Source of the DNA: Oegoconia quadripuncta
Lineage: Eukaryota; Arthropoda; Insecta; Lepidoptera; Autostichidae
Direction: 5' to 3'
DNA: 64,000 bases
Assembly (NCBI GenBank): GCA_949316235.1
Contig: OX438749.1
Coordinates: forward strand, 16,508,414 to 16,572,413
Shown: positions 20,572-32,390 of the stretch, in pieces
Numbering within the stretch: the stretch's first letter is position 1
How the letters are laid out: each line of letters starts with the position of its first letter
Notes under the pieces: generated by a model
Database searches by the model: none
Told to the model about the DNA's origin: nothing
The model's input: only the letters and a program-made list of their open reading frames with translations
Program-made: the position numbers and the translations under genes

Positions 20572-21105
20572 ATCAAAAATCAAAATCAAAAAATGCTTTA
20601 TTTTGTAGGTACACAGGGTACACTTAAAATAGTCAGATTTTACATTTTTAAAGCTACTGCTTGTTCAAAAGGCAATTTTCCCCTGAGAAGAACAAGCAAG
20701 AAACTCGAGAGGTCGCTCTTTTTAAAAAAAGGTTTTTATATTACAAAATTATTATTTTATATTATAATATTTCATTATTAATTGTGAAATAGCCTGGTTA
20801 TGCGAACGGGCTGGTTATGTCCATGATTGTTTATCATCTAAATAATCTGATATTTTATAATATGCTTTCTTAATAAGTTTCTGTTTTATAGTATCTTTAA
20901 ATTTATTGAAAGGAAGATTTTGTATATCAACAGGAACTTTATTGAAAAAGCGTATACATAACCCTTTGAATGAATTACTGACTTTGTGGAGGCGACTTAT
21001 GTGACCTGCCAGTTTATCTTTATTTCTTGTATTGACATCATGTTTATCACTATTTTTCCTAAATGATGCTATATTTTTTTTGACATATATTAGATTTTCG
21101 TATCG
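20572..21105 (-). pseudogene. jockey/CR1-like LINE 3' end (copy 2)
   Basis: The minus strand from about 21105 reads through the same C-terminal block as copies 1 and 3 (VNTRNKDKLAGHISRLHK... FFNKVPVDIQNLP), then a 3' UTR with CTTGTTCTTCTCAGGGG and the tail TTTTGATTTTGATTTTTGA. No long open frame remains. The insertion point of the nested element in copy 3 is uninterrupted here. Confidence 0.65.
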
Positions 21106-21901
21106 TATTACAGCTGTTAAATCAACTGATGTTACGAACTACTCATTGCCCGAGTCCCAACTTTTACTTAACCGGTATTTTATAATCTGATATTCAAATA
21201 TTTTATGCATGTAATATGAACATTTTCTGAACTTACGAAGCTAAAAGTCGCTAGCAGCTTGACAGTATGATCCAGTCCCCTGTTCAGAAACTTGCACTGA
21301 AATTGAACGTCAAACGAAACCATGAAAGGTATCTTTCGTAAAGGTAACCATTGACCTACTTTTTGTTCAGCTTCCTCAATTGGAGCCTTTATAAAACCTT
21401 TCGAGTTTTGAATTCGCTTCTTCTCGATCGCGGTTATCTTCAACTTGGAAGCCTCATTTGTGAGGTAGTAAAACAGCTACAGTAACGAAATTGTAAGATT
21501 AATAAAAACCGAAATACTTATCAAAATGCAATTAAAACAAAAAAATCACGAGAGGTAAACAATCATTGCGTTGAGAATTGTATATATCGAACGAGAGTTG
21601 GCTTTTATTTTCAGTGAAAGGACATTGCGAGTATGTACTTACATTCATATGACAACACGAGTATGCGCCAGCCATACAGAAAAATGCAGGCTGGCAAGAT
21701 AATTTAGTTGTTGGATTGCCTGAAGGATTCATTCATTCCTTATTTATCTTTAAATACTTGTTTGTAAACTACAAAGAAAGATGTTAATTTCTATGCAAGC
21801 ATTTTAATTACTATTGCTGTTTAGCAAAATAAATATTGCTGCAATTTATGTCGTTATATTTTCTACCTTGTATTACAAAACAATATAATCCAGAGTAATA
21901 T
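21106..21901. other. Nothing recognised
   Basis: AT-rich. The minus frames 21443-21180 and 21732-21532 have no recognisable motif. Confidence 0.3.
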
Positions 21902-22190
21902 ACAAATGCGAAAGTAACTCTATCGATTCATCTGGTTATCTTTTCACAGCAAAATTTCTGAAATACAGCTATAAAAAATTCCGCGGGGATATGGGTAGAA
22001 AGCTGGTTAATGTACTGTTATGTGCTCTCACTACCGATGTATGACGTACATGAATTGCTATCGCGGCAGGTAATCGCATTGCTTATTTCTATCATTTACC
22101 AAACATCATCATATTAGTCGCTGAACGACCACTGCTGAGCATAGGCATCAACAATATCTAGATTTTCGGAGCGACCGGTTGGAATCTATA
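21902..22190. mobile_element. Fragments of family B repeat and RTE-like LINE
   Basis: 21902-22013 (+): ACAAATGCGAAAGTAACTC to GGGTAGAAAGCTGG. 22104-22190 (-): CATCATCATATTAGTCGC, with GACCACTGCTGAGCATAGGC. Both are degenerate. Confidence 0.45.
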
Positions 22191-22829
22191 CATGGACACA
22201 AGGGGCAAACAAGGGTTGTCTTTAAAGTACTTTGACGCCGGGGATTTGAGAACGTAACATACTATTAGAATTTATTTATCAAGTAAATAAAATCAAAAAC
22301 CCGACTGCATTGTGTATGCACAATGCAGTCAGTGCATAAAGGGAACTTCAAAATCACTCAATTGGCATTCGCTGGAATACTTGGACGCAGACGACATTTT
22401 GTATTTTTTAAGCGGCATGTTGGAATTTTTACCGTAAAATGTATTCTTTGACACATTATTATACTTTACTTCTCAGGGCATTCGGGTAATAAAAAGGATG
22501 AATACCTACATAAAAATATAAACTACAAATTTAAAGTTTGGGAAACTCCTCAAAGACTATGAACAAGCCCACACTGACAGACAAAGGCTTCGAAAAAAAA
22601 TTGGGAACATCCGTGAGTTGGTTGGGAGCCCAGTTTGCTGTCGGCGGCATTACCTCGCTGGTGGCTATTGAAATCCTTTGAGCGAGGTAACTGCCGCCAA
22701 ATGCACCGGCCAACCACTTTAAAAGGGTCTTTATTTCGCCTTAGAGTTATGGAAAATATTTATGTGTGTTTGTCCGTTATCTAAAACCCATTGCCTGGTG
22801 TGGGGTTAGATAATGATGACAGCGGTGAA
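22191..22829. other. Mostly unassigned; 12-bp perfect palindrome
   Basis: GACTGCATTGTG (22303-22314) and CACAATGCAGTC (22319-22330) flank TATG. No gene was recognised. The minus frame 22713-22531 has no motif. Confidence 0.4.
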
Positions 22830-23074
22830 GCGTCGGTAGCTCAGCGGTAAAGACACGGTCCCCTTATTTGGGAGGCCAGGCCATGTACCAATTACTTGAA
22901 TGAATCCGACTGCTCTGAAACGGTGAAGGAAACCTGCGTGCCTGAGAAATAAAAATTCAAAAGCATGTGAAGTCCTCAACCCGGATTGGGCCAGCGTGGC
23001 GGACTATGGCCCATACTCCTTCAATACGAGAGGCATATATCCCTGCAGTGGGATATTTACGAGCTGATGATGAA
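22830..23074 (+). mobile_element. SINE family A (copy 3)
   Basis: GCGTCGGTAGCTCAGCGGTA head, a deleted B-box area, GGCGGACTATGGCCCATACT and the end GATGATGA. Confidence 0.7.
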
Positions 23075-23761
23075 TTTTGTCAGTGTCCAAATATTTATAT
23101 CTCTAAATAGTATAAAACAAAGTCGCTATCCCTGTCTATCTGTTTGTGCGCTTCGTTATTCCAAACTACGCGATGGATTTTGATACGGTTTCAGTGTAAA
23201 TTTCTTCCGGATAATTAATACTTTATTTGGAGATCCACGTGTTCGATGTCGCAGGTGGAAAGCTATTTAATATTATATATAACATTTTATTATTTTGTAT
23301 TGATTAACCATCAATTGCTAATAAAGGTTACTATCGTAAATTATATTTGTTATAGGCTCGATATTAGAAATATAATACCTACAACACTCGTATAGGAGCT
23401 ATCCAAAAGAGATTCAGGTGCTATTAAGACTACAAAACACGACAAAGATTCTTAAGTTACATCCATAGGTGTAAACGTTACCGTTTCTTACCACTTATTT
23501 GTTATCTAGCTACATAGCATTGCAGACAATCTATTGTTCTGAACTATAAAGTAGAATTTCTTTATGTACAAATTAATTACAATTTAGACAACCACCTTTT
23601 ATCTAAATACCATCTTCAAGAACCAATTATGGACATAATTCATTTCTTATACCGCTTGCAAAACTTTTAACAGTTTACTACTAGAAACAGACCCATTCTA
23701 CCCATTCTACCGGTGCACTGCGTCGATTAAACTTGCTAGTGTCGAACATTTCTTGGCTGGC
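23075..23761. other. Nothing recognised
   Basis: No gene was seen. Confidence 0.3.
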
Positions 23762-24112
23762 AGAGCATGTTACCTAACATGAATCAAATTTTGCGTAGCA
23801 ATTTTTGCTCTCATTCCTTTTTCTTGTCTACTTGTAAAATTTCTCAGTTACCTACTTATTTAGTACCTATTGACTGTTACTGGTTTAATATTGCTGTTTG
23901 TTATAAACATAACATTTCATTGAATTCCTATATACTTATTTTTTCATCGTTGGCATTTTCTTTACCTTTTTATATTCAATATTTTAATGTTTTTTGCCTG
24001 AAAGAGATCGCTTTTAGGGATAAGGCCGCCAAATTGTACATTCTATTCTTACCACTTTTCTGAAACTGTATTTTCTTATTTTTTGTGCAATAAAATGTAT
24101 TTGTATTTTGTA
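23762..24112 (+). mobile_element. CR1/jockey-like LINE 3' UTR and tail
   Basis: GAAAGAGATCGCTTTTAGGG and ATAAGGCCGCC (about 24001-24030), then GTGCAATAAAATGTATTTG and a TATTTG-type tail. A 98-codon frame here is fortuitous. Confidence 0.55.
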
Positions 24113-25279
24113 TTTGTTTTTATTGTTTCTATAAGTGTATGTACTTTCATTGAAAGCAATACATTCATTGAAATTCTATATATTAAACATATTTTTCAAT
24201 TCGGTTTTTCATCGTTTGCATTTTCTTTACCTATAGCGTAGTTATTTAATATATTCAATATTTCATTTTTTTTATATACATTGAAAATCTATTAATCGTA
24301 ATTGCTCTCCTTTCTGTACTATACGACGTGTAATTTCAAGAACTTTATCCATTTCAGCTTCAGTTTATTACCTCTAGTTACTAAGAAGTCGGTTGCTCTG
24401 ACTTGTTCCAAAGTGTGGTCACACTAAGCTCCTGGCTACCACCTTCCGAACTTCGTGTCACATTAAGTTCCAGTTTTCGTTACTTAACTCAAGCTCAAGT
24501 TTTCTAGTTAAGTAGGTTACATTTATGATTTACATTGAAAGTAATTATAAAACTTATGTATGTATCTGAGGATTATTCAATGTAGACTGCGTTTTTGAAT
24601 CAGTACAAATGTAAACTCTTTAGGTATTATTAAGGTTTTGGGGCCATCTCCAGACTCCATTAATGTATTAGATATTACTTTTTTTTATAATTTTACAAAA
24701 ATATCCTCAGAATCTGATTTAAATACTCCGAATACTCACTGAGAACTCAAATGTATCTTAATAAAAACTGATCGTTATTTTCATTCTATATAACTATCTT
24801 CCGACTCTTACTTAAGTAGTCTGGATCTCACCTATTAAGTCACTGAGAAACACAAATGTAACTTCCTAAAAACTAATATTTATTTCTAAAACGAATCAGT
24901 TAGGACCACAGTGAATATTCACTAATTCTACAAAACTGGACAAGACGCCCAACCAACTTTGACGCTCCTTAGGCTCAAGAATAAAGTCTTCAATAATTGG
25001 AGTATTGGACCTTCTGTCTACATTATTACTACAATTACATTAATTTGTAAAATGCAATAGCAAAGTAATAATAACGATCAGAGAATTCACAATGATTTGC
25101 CTAAAACGTGACAAAATCAATCAAATACGCTTTATTGTTTAAATAAGGAAGGTATATTTAAATATCTTATAGAAACTACAAATTAGGCGTCCCTTGGAAA
25201 AAATTAGCTATGTGCCCGGTCCAGATCCTTAGTCGCCGCAAATTCTCATCGTTAAGGTGAGTCAGTATCGAAAACTTGA
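24113..25279. other. AT-rich, with a roughly 105-bp two-unit duplication
   Basis: TCACTGAGAACTCAAATGTA (about 24737) is echoed by TCACTGAGAAACACAAATGTA-type text (about 24841). Otherwise nothing was recognised. Confidence 0.35.
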
Positions 25280-25515
25280 TGCAATGACTGTAGAGATTAT
25301 GGGACCGTGGTCCATGGGCACTCGGATTAGCCATCAGATTCATCCTGGACTCTTGTGATCTACGGGCTGGCCCGTACCTTCCTCAACGTCTCAACGCTGT
25401 TCAGCGAGGCAACGCGGCCGGTGTTCTAAAATTCATAAGCACAGCGAAATGTGGTCTAGCTGACGTTTTTGACCTTTCGTTTTGGCTAAATAAATATTTA
25501 CTCTTTTTAATATAA
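25280..25515 (+). pseudogene. LINE reverse-transcriptase C-terminal remnant
   Basis: A + frame open from about 25286 to the stop at 25513 contains DLRAGPYLPQRLNAVQRGNA, the AVQRGNAA(S/G)V motif seen near the C-terminus of many arthropod RT proteins. It ends only about 40 bp before the host exon's splice acceptor, so it occupies the end of the putative intron. Confidence 0.45.
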
Positions 25516-25553
25516 ACTTTTTGATGTTTACGTTATTTCCATCTTTGTTTCAG

Positions 25554-25674
25554 GTCCTCATGAAGTTGCCTCGTGCTACGAACTTTAACTTACTATGACG
25601 TGATGTCATCAGTGTTCAGAGGACGGTGTCAGGGACTGTCTCTCGTATGAGACGCCTGGGGCGAAGCAGCTGCA
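25554..25674 (+). other. 5' UTR part of a host exon, after a strong splice acceptor
   Basis: The acceptor CATCTTTGTTTCAG|GTCCTC places the exon start at 25554. The following 121 bases are GC-richer than the surroundings and hold short upstream frames (ATG at 25560, 25603 and 25646) before the main start codon. Confidence 0.55.
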
Positions 25675-25747
25675 ATGTCACGGACAGCTGGACTCCTGGT
25701 TGTTCTATGGATCGCCATATTTCCATTGTATCGAGCTGATAATCTAG
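25675..25747 (+). CDS. Start-codon exon of a secreted or membrane protein gene (partial)
   Basis: The ATG at 25675 has G at -3 and opens a frame of 24 codons plus one base, closed by CTAG|GTAAGATAT, a good 5' splice site (phase 1 intron). The peptide MSRTAGLLVVLWIAIFPLYR followed by ADNL is a classic signal peptide: basic n-region, hydrophobic core LLVVLWIAIFPL, likely cleavage after RA. Such an exon with upstream UTR behind an acceptor is typical of insect receptor, adhesion or secreted protein genes with long introns. No further exon was identified downstream, so the rest of the protein is unknown and no family can be named. Coding is inferred from the splice sites, codon context and signal sequence. 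RNA evidence would settle it. Confidence 0.6.
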
Positions 25748-25888
25748 GTAAGATATCCAAGATTTTTATTTATTTTTCGACTACTGCACTTGGTAAAGGT
25801 ATTGAATTTCAATGCCATACGTAAGCTCAACACTCCTGTAAAATTAGATAAAAAATTGTGTAGGTGGACCTCGGATGACTTTTATATT

Positions 25889-26207
25889 TTTAACCGCCTC
25901 CGTGGCTCAATGTAAACAACATTGAGTTTACGATTCGGAGGTCGCAAGTTCGATCCCCAGCGGGGTAAATGTTTAAGTACTCGGTTTGGTTGGTAGTAGG
26001 GTATTTTAAATGTCTGCCTGGTTAGCTACCACCATCTTATCTAAATCTGCCGCCAAGCAGCAATGTTAATAGCATTATTATGTTCCGGTTGTCAGATATA
26101 AGATAGCCAGTCCCCTAAATGTGTTGGGGTTTCCGGGTCAGTACGCTTCCACCTTCGACTTCATCTTCACTTAACATCAGGAGTGATTGAGCTCAAGTAC
26201 AAACAAA
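25889..26207 (+). mobile_element. SINE family D (copy 5, with tRNA-like head)
   Basis: The head CCGCCTCCGTGGCTCAATGT and B box GCAAGTTCGATCCCCAGCGG are followed by the body from TTTGGTTGGTAGTAGGGTAT to GGAGTGATTGAGCTCAAGT. Confidence 0.75.
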
Positions 26208-26544
26208 TGGTATGAAAAACGAGCACGCAGATCATCTCGTGGAAAGTGATTACTATTATTGCCCATAACTATGAATAACCTCTCTGGGAGATATCTGGTA
26301 TCTCTTGACGGTCAATCTTTTCGACCTCAATGCGGGAGGTCACAGGTACATTATCACCTTCAAGGCTAACCGGAACACAATGCGGGCACTTTTAAAAGGG
26401 AGTGAACTTAGCACTATATTAATTCTGTGGTTAAGTATAAAAATGTTTTTTTTGTCTGTGGTAGGATACAGGTGCTCACCCGTTGTGCATAAAAAAACTT
26501 ATGTATTTTTGGCAACGCAATGTAATCAAAGTAAGATAAACAAG
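26208..26544. other. Unassigned; family D tail scrap
   Basis: 26470-26500 has CTCACCCGTTGTGCATAAAA, the end of a family D SINE. No gene. Confidence 0.35.
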
Positions 26545-26745
26545 TGACTCCCGGGTTCGACTTCCAGCGGCGTGTATCGCCAAGCAGCAATGTTGATAAC
26601 ATTGTTGTGTTCTGGCTGTTTGAGATAAATAGCTCTATAGCTGTTCCCTCAAATATCCCGGGGTTCCGGGTGAGCGCGCTTCCACCTTCACACTTATTTT
26701 CACAAAACATCAAGTGTGATCGAAGTCAAACGTTTGACTATAATC
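26545..26745 (+). mobile_element. SINE family D (copy 6, diverged)
   Basis: The B-box-like CCCGGGTTCGACTTCCAGCG is fused directly to CGCCAAGCAGCAATGTTGAT, skipping the 5' body. It continues to AACATCAAGTGTGATCGA. Confidence 0.55.
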
Positions 26746-27136
26746 ATACTTGATGTTATGTGAAATACGTTGTCAATAAAAAAAATTTTTACACTTTTAA
26801 GGTAAGGTACCTATAACAGATAAAGTTATGCATAGTCTTGTAAAGTAAATAGTAACTGCTCTCTGACTTCAAATTGAGCTTAAGAGAAAGCATCTAATAA
26901 GCGTTCCTGGATGTACGAGTATCCCTTCAGAAATATAAAATACAGTCGGATACAAAAATATCTATCGCCGCCTCGACTGAATTCTAACATCGAATATGGA
27001 CACGAATTTCGTTCTCAGTGCAATTGGTAGTCGGTAAGTTTTATGACCACCGGGTCAGCGACCATAAGAGTGATATTAAATCCACATGCTTGAAGTTGCA
27101 TCGCTCTTATGCAACAATGGTGATGGCTCGGACGAT
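26746..27136. other. Nothing recognised
   Basis: No gene was supported. Confidence 0.3.
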
Positions 27137-27283
27137 AGACGACCGTTTGGTGTAGCGGATAGTGACTCTGTCAGCGAAACCAATGGTAGCGGGATCGAAT
27201 CCGGATGTTTATATAAATATTTAAGTATGTATGTTTATCCATAGTACAAGACTCATTGATTGGTGTAAATGCCCGAAGTATTT
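27137..27283 (+). mobile_element. SINE family C (copy 4, internally deleted)
   Basis: ACGACCGTTTGGTGTAGCGG head and B-box-like GTAGCGGGATCGAATCC, then jumps to the TTTATATAAATATTTAAG and TTGGTGTAAATGCCCGAAG tail. Confidence 0.6.
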
Positions 27284-28294
27284 TTTTTATTTTTTTCACC
27301 TTATGAGAGCGAAGGAAGCAAAGGAGGTGTGTCAGGATCGTAGGAAGTGGAAGTCTGTAGTCTCTGTCTACCGCTACGGGAAACAGGCGTGACATTATGT
27401 ATGTAGGTATTTATAGATGGTTGAGCCACGGAAATCATAAAGAGCGACAATCGATCGACCATTTAACGATCGCTGTAGTAATTATCAACGTTCATATTTA
27501 CGCTCAGTGAGATGGACCTACGATTGGTGGATTTTGTGCCAGAATAGCAGGCCCTGTAGGAAATTGACTTGGCTTAATGATGACTTTAAACGGAGAACAA
27601 CCAGGACCAACGATTTAACGTGCCCTTTAAAGCACGGAAACACTTGCATGAAAATTCCACTGGTGTGGAATTCCAATCCCTTCCCATCCAACGATGTAAT
27701 AGCATACCGGAGCTAAATTTAAATGTTTTTTTTTAATTTTTTTTTTATGCTCGACGGGTACGGGGAAAATGTATTGAAATTTCGATCAAAACTCGATTTC
27801 GTACAAATCGATTGTGGAAAGCAGATTGGTTTGGTATAGATATGTATAATCAATTATGATGTGTAATATTAAACATTCCGAAACTAAGGATGTAGGGTTC
27901 GTATTGGAACCGTCGAAACGCAAAGATTTCAAGCCCGGCGAAGAATTGAATCCATTTTCCTCAAAGGGTAAAAAGGGAACCCTTATGGGAACACTTTGTT
28001 GCTTTGTCTGTTTTTCGGTCCGTGTGTTAGGGTCCTTTTTCTCAGAAACGGCTGGAGGTATCAAGTTGCAGTTATTATCGAATACTTACATAATATAATA
28101 GAAGGGTATGGTATTTCAAAGTCCCACTCACTAACATCTCACTAAAACATCTAACTTACTAAAATCTGACTTTAACTTGATTCCTCGAGATCGTTTTGCT
28201 TGACGGCCTTGATATACGAACAGGCATTGAAAAGTTTGTAAATAGTGATATTATTGTACCGATGAGCGAATTTTATTTTCTTTGAATTTGACTT
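27284..28294. other. Interspersed-repeat mixture, no gene
   Basis: 27590-27720 (GTGCCCTTTAAAGCACGGAA) and 27960-28080 (GGGAACCCTTATGGGAACAC, TTTGTCTGTTTTTCGGTCCG, CTCAGAAACGGCTGGAGG) look like common moth repeat families. The second recurs at 40905-41020. Overlapping small frames on both strands (27786-28098) are by-products. Confidence 0.4.
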
Positions 28295-28430
28295 AGCACT
28301 TGACCACAGTCACACCTGATGTTTAGTAAAGATGAGGCCAAAGGTGGAAGCCTACTGACCCGGAAACCCAAATATTTGGGGAACTGGCTATCTTATCTCT
28401 GACAACCGGAACACAACAATGCTATTTGAA
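28295..28430 (-). mobile_element. SINE family D (copy 7, partial)
   Basis: GCACTTGACCACAGTCACAC to CCGGAACACAACAATGCTAT in reverse orientation. Confidence 0.6.
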
Positions 28431-28727
28431 ATTAACGAGTTCTTTGTTATATTGCGGCAATTGATAGTAGGTGTTGTAAGGAATAAATCACGTTAAGAAA
28501 ACTCTTGGTTACAATATAAAGAAAACTCTATATTTCAATTTAAAAATCTAATGATAATTTCTGTATGTGATATTATCCAAAATTTATTAAAAAAATAATG
28601 ACTATCTGAATGACAATCATGCTTCGACCAGCTCCCAAATTAATAAAATAAAATAAAAAAAAGGCCAAAAATGATCTTGTAGGTTTCTTGCGCTGCTTTT
28701 TTACCACAAATAATTTCCTTTTAGTAG
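28431..28727. other. Nothing recognised
   Basis: AT-rich spacer between two partial family D SINEs in opposite orientation. Confidence 0.3.
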
Positions 28728-28884
28728 TAGCATTGTTGTGTTCCGGTTGTCACAGATAAGATAGCCAGTCCCCTCAAATAAGATGGGGTTTCCCGGTCAG
28801 TACGCTACCACCTTCGGCCTTATCTTCACTTAACATCAGGTGTGATTGAGGTCAAGTGCTAACCCGTTGTGGATAAAAAAAAAA
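28728..28884 (+). mobile_element. SINE family D (copy 8, 3' part)
   Basis: GCATTGTTGTGTTCCGGTTG to AACCCGTTGTGGATAAAAAA. Confidence 0.65.
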
Positions 28885-28902
28885 TAAACTTGGACCGACT
28901 GA

Positions 28903-29224
28903 CAGAAACTTTCCTTTATTTTGGAGGGCTCTGTCCTACGGGAAAATGCCACCCTCATAGAACTTCCCCTCTTCCACACAGCAAAACGTGGTGACCGTCT
29001 AATAGAACGTAATTAGACAGATATTATCTACGCTTTATCCCAAAATGAACCATTTCATACAGTACCCTGGCTACCGCCGATCAAAGACTACAATGTATAT
29101 CCGCCGATGTGGGGAAAACCAGCGCACTAATGCATGTTTCTACGTCTACTCTGGATGCCCCAAATAACAGTACTGTGACCTTTCCGCCTCATCCCGAAGA
29201 CACTCCACAAGAATACCAACACTG
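28903..29224 (+). pseudogene. Unidentified broken coding remnant
   Basis: One frame reads from about 28912 through LSFILEGSVLRENATLIELP..., has a TAG near 29014, continues PFHTVPWLPPIKDYNVYPPM and stops after MWGKPAH at 29127. A second frame then reads HVSTSTLDAPNNSTVTFPPH... to a TGA at 29222. Together they look like about 100 codons of a real protein C-terminus disabled by one nonsense change and a frameshift near 29115-29125. The composition is GC-richer than the flanks. I do not recognise the protein. It directly follows the A-rich end of a SINE, so it may be part of an unclassified transposon or a processed pseudogene. Confidence 0.45.
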
Positions 29225-31887
29225 ATTACGCTTAGGTTAAGTTACTGCCCATCAGAAAGGCAAAACTATTGAGGGGTATGTGTGTATTATTTCTAGTAGA
29301 TTAAAATTGACATTCAACAAATGATATTATGTATCTTACGTTGAAATAAATGCTTGAAGTTTGAGTTATAATTACTTATAATTCAGTGGTAACACGCAGG
29401 TTCGAACTCGCACCTCACACGATTTTTTTACGACAACTTTAACGGCTACAATGTTGATTTTGTGTTCATATAGGCATAAATGTTCGATCTATCTATCTTC
29501 GCCGAACTTATTATTTTCACGCATGAATAATTTGTTGTATAATAAATAGATACCGAAAAAAACCTACTAAACATATTTCACAGTTTGAAAATCTTTAGTA
29601 GGACACACATAGAAAATGCTGAGAACACAGTTTCTTTCAAAGCAAATTAGTAGTTTGTCATTATTTTCACGAGCTGTTGTGAGAAATGTGAAAGGGTATT
29701 CAAAGAGAACATAAATAGTAACCGAAGTCCTTACGTGATGCCTTTTATTTCTTACAACTGGAACTAGTTCACAGAAAAAAAAAACTTTTTTATAAAGATT
29801 TCTCGTATAAATTCTCTATTTTGTCGTACCTACAGATGACAAAACCTTAATAAACCGCTTTAATCCAGACAAACGCTCGCGGCTGCGTCGTTTGATATTT
29901 GTAGTAATAGAAATGAAAACCACTTAAAATCGCTTAATTGATTGTAAACCCATTTGGTTTTGCTTCTTAAGAAAACCGGTTTTTTAAGGTTAAGGTAAAG
30001 CCAAGCCTAAATTAAACCCTTCATTGTACTTGACGCTGACTTAGATTTAAAAATAAACCGGTAAACAAGCCCTGCAATAAATTGATACCACATCACACGA
30101 GTACATATATACTTCTATCAAAACAGATGTACCACAGTGGTTGAAAGTGGCACAATTTATACGACAACTTTAAGCTCAGTTGGAAACGATTCCACACAAT
30201 GCCGTAGTGAACTGTACCTACGCGACCATTATATTTAACCGAGCCCAAGTTTGCTGGAGTTGTTAGCGTTAGAAGAACCCTTCCCGCAAGTTGCTAAGAT
30301 CTAAATTACTTGAAGTTTTGGCAGCACTGTGGCAATTATTTTTGGGTCCTACTCGATAACCTGAATGACTTTACATAGTTGTACTTACACTAGTTTTATT
30401 TCAACACTCGTTGTTTTTTTTTTCAATTTCAAGTCCAATTACGTTTTAGCAACAAGTGGTCAAACATGGAGTATTTACTAAAGTACTTGATAAATTAAAA
30501 TTTCAGTACAGTCTCGTCTTTTTCGAGTCAATGATCCCAAATATATTATATCCGCCCAGAACACTGTTGGGCATTGTCCAAAGCAACACAAAGGGTCTCT
30601 TTGGTACAGGTGGAGGGATACAGTAGACAGTAGAACAAGTCGCTATGTTTTGGAATGTGGTTCCACAATCGTAATGCTTTTGTGACTGGTGTGAATGAAG
30701 CCCCATTTCATCAGTCTTCTCGGTCTATAACAGATGGTTTGCTTTTTGCTCAACTCGGGAAGGGCTATTTTGATGATGATGATGATAATACTTGGTTGAC
30801 CATACAAAACTAATCATACTAAGTACGATACTAAGAAATGTTACTATCCACAATGTTCTGTATAATTTAGATAGCAAAAGTTTACACACAAGAAAATGTA
30901 CATGAATAGAGCCAGATTTCTCTGACACGTCCCTATTTACTTATATAATAAGTCTAGTCCAGTTACAAAACACGTACTAACGAGGAATCTCTTCCACCAT
31001 CTCAGTTTAGTGGTCAGATTACGTAGTTGTACAGACATGCTCGGCCCATTATTCCAGTGAGTGGGCCCAGTATTGTTTGGAAAGGGATTATCTGGGCCCG
31101 CGTCACGTCACGTAAATAGTGGGCACGATTCGCCACAATGTAAAGCAATTTTCGCCTTTTCACTGAGGAATTCGGCCATTTTTCAACATCAGACGCGAAA
31201 TATATAAGTTATTTTATAAATTAATTTGAGGATTCAGACAGGAATATTTTGTTAAGGGTAAAGCAAACCATAGTAACTAAAAATTATGCGATATTCTGGT
31301 ATTTTAAGTAATGTAAGTTGAAGATAAGGTTTAGTTGCCGTGAATGTAGTGATGTGTTAAAATTTTTATTTTATTAAGATGAATTCGATATTTTTATATT
31401 TGTATGAAAATGTAACAGTGGAGAAATAATCCCAGCAAGAATTCATAAATAAAATCTATTTTATTCACGGCAACTAAACCCTATCAATTTTATCTTTAGG
31501 ATGATATAGAAAAAAGGCGCATAATTTTTACATGTAGGTAGCTCGACTAGTTTGTATGAAAATATTCCTATAAGTTTGTATATAGAGAACGATACAATAA
31601 GAAAAATGGTTTGATTTATTAAAGAAAGCGACAAGGATCCAATATTATGTAACCAGGGGAAGGTTGCTATTGTGAAATTACAGAGATAAAAGGAATGTAC
31701 AAATAAATTTAGAAATTAGAAGCATGTTTGTAATTGAATTAAAAGGAGTCCTTTCACATGATGCCGAGCTCTACAGACCGACCGAGTGACAAATACGAAA
31801 TACTCATTGCCGCAGTACCAACTCTCACTTTAACGTTTTTCTTTAATTACATAATTGAGTTACATTACCTTACCATCCATCGTACAG
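29225..31887. other. Long stretch without a recognised gene
   Basis: AT-rich. The minus frames 30706-30503 and 30928-30725 have no motif. 31020-31140 is GC-richer with GCGTCACGTCACGTAAATAG (tandem CACGTCACGT), a possible regulatory patch. No repeat family was assigned. Confidence 0.35.
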
Positions 31888-32390
31888 TCACTTGCAACTA
31901 AATGTCTAAATATATTAGTCGGTGCATAGTACAACCCTGCATGAGTAGTGTTACCAGGCATAAAATATCGATACCCAGGACTTCTTTTACCTAGTGCGCT
32001 AGGGATGATCAGTCACCTACTGCTAAAAGTATACACCCTAGCGTACTAGATCTTTATTTATTTATATGTGGTGCTAGTGGCATACGAGAGTTTCCATGCT
32101 TCGGTTGGTGGCCTACATGGTAGGCTTAAAAACAGTGACTGTTAGGTGGCCACTATTCTAACATAAATTCATCAATTTACCCTGGGCCCTCGTGGTGGAC
32201 TATGGCCCACACCCTCTCCTAACAGTGATTCAAGTCCAGCCATATGATTATTAAAATTTCATGTACCCAATGTCTCGTTTAGCCTTGCATGAAATAATTA
32301 AAGTAATTTCATTAATCAACACAATATAATATTTAGCGCACTATACGTGGTCCCCAGTGGTAGTGAATGTATACTTTTAGTTGCAAGTGA
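31888..32390. mobile_element. Non-autonomous DNA transposon with TCACTTGCAACTAAA ends
   Basis: TCACTTGCAACTAAATG at the left pairs with TTTTAGTTGCAAGTGA at the right. Inside, AGTGCGCTAGGG...CCCTAGCGTACT (about 31993-32049) forms a further hairpin, and a 40-bp scrap of SINE family A (GTGGACTATGGCCCAC, near 32195) is present. No coding frame. Confidence 0.5.

Noticed and set aside
23767..24063. 98-codon + frame
   Set aside because: Lies in a LINE 3' UTR, with biased hydrophobic composition and no motif.
27786..28098. Overlapping 80- and 92-codon frames on opposite strands
   Set aside because: They sit on an interspersed repeat also seen at 40905-41020.
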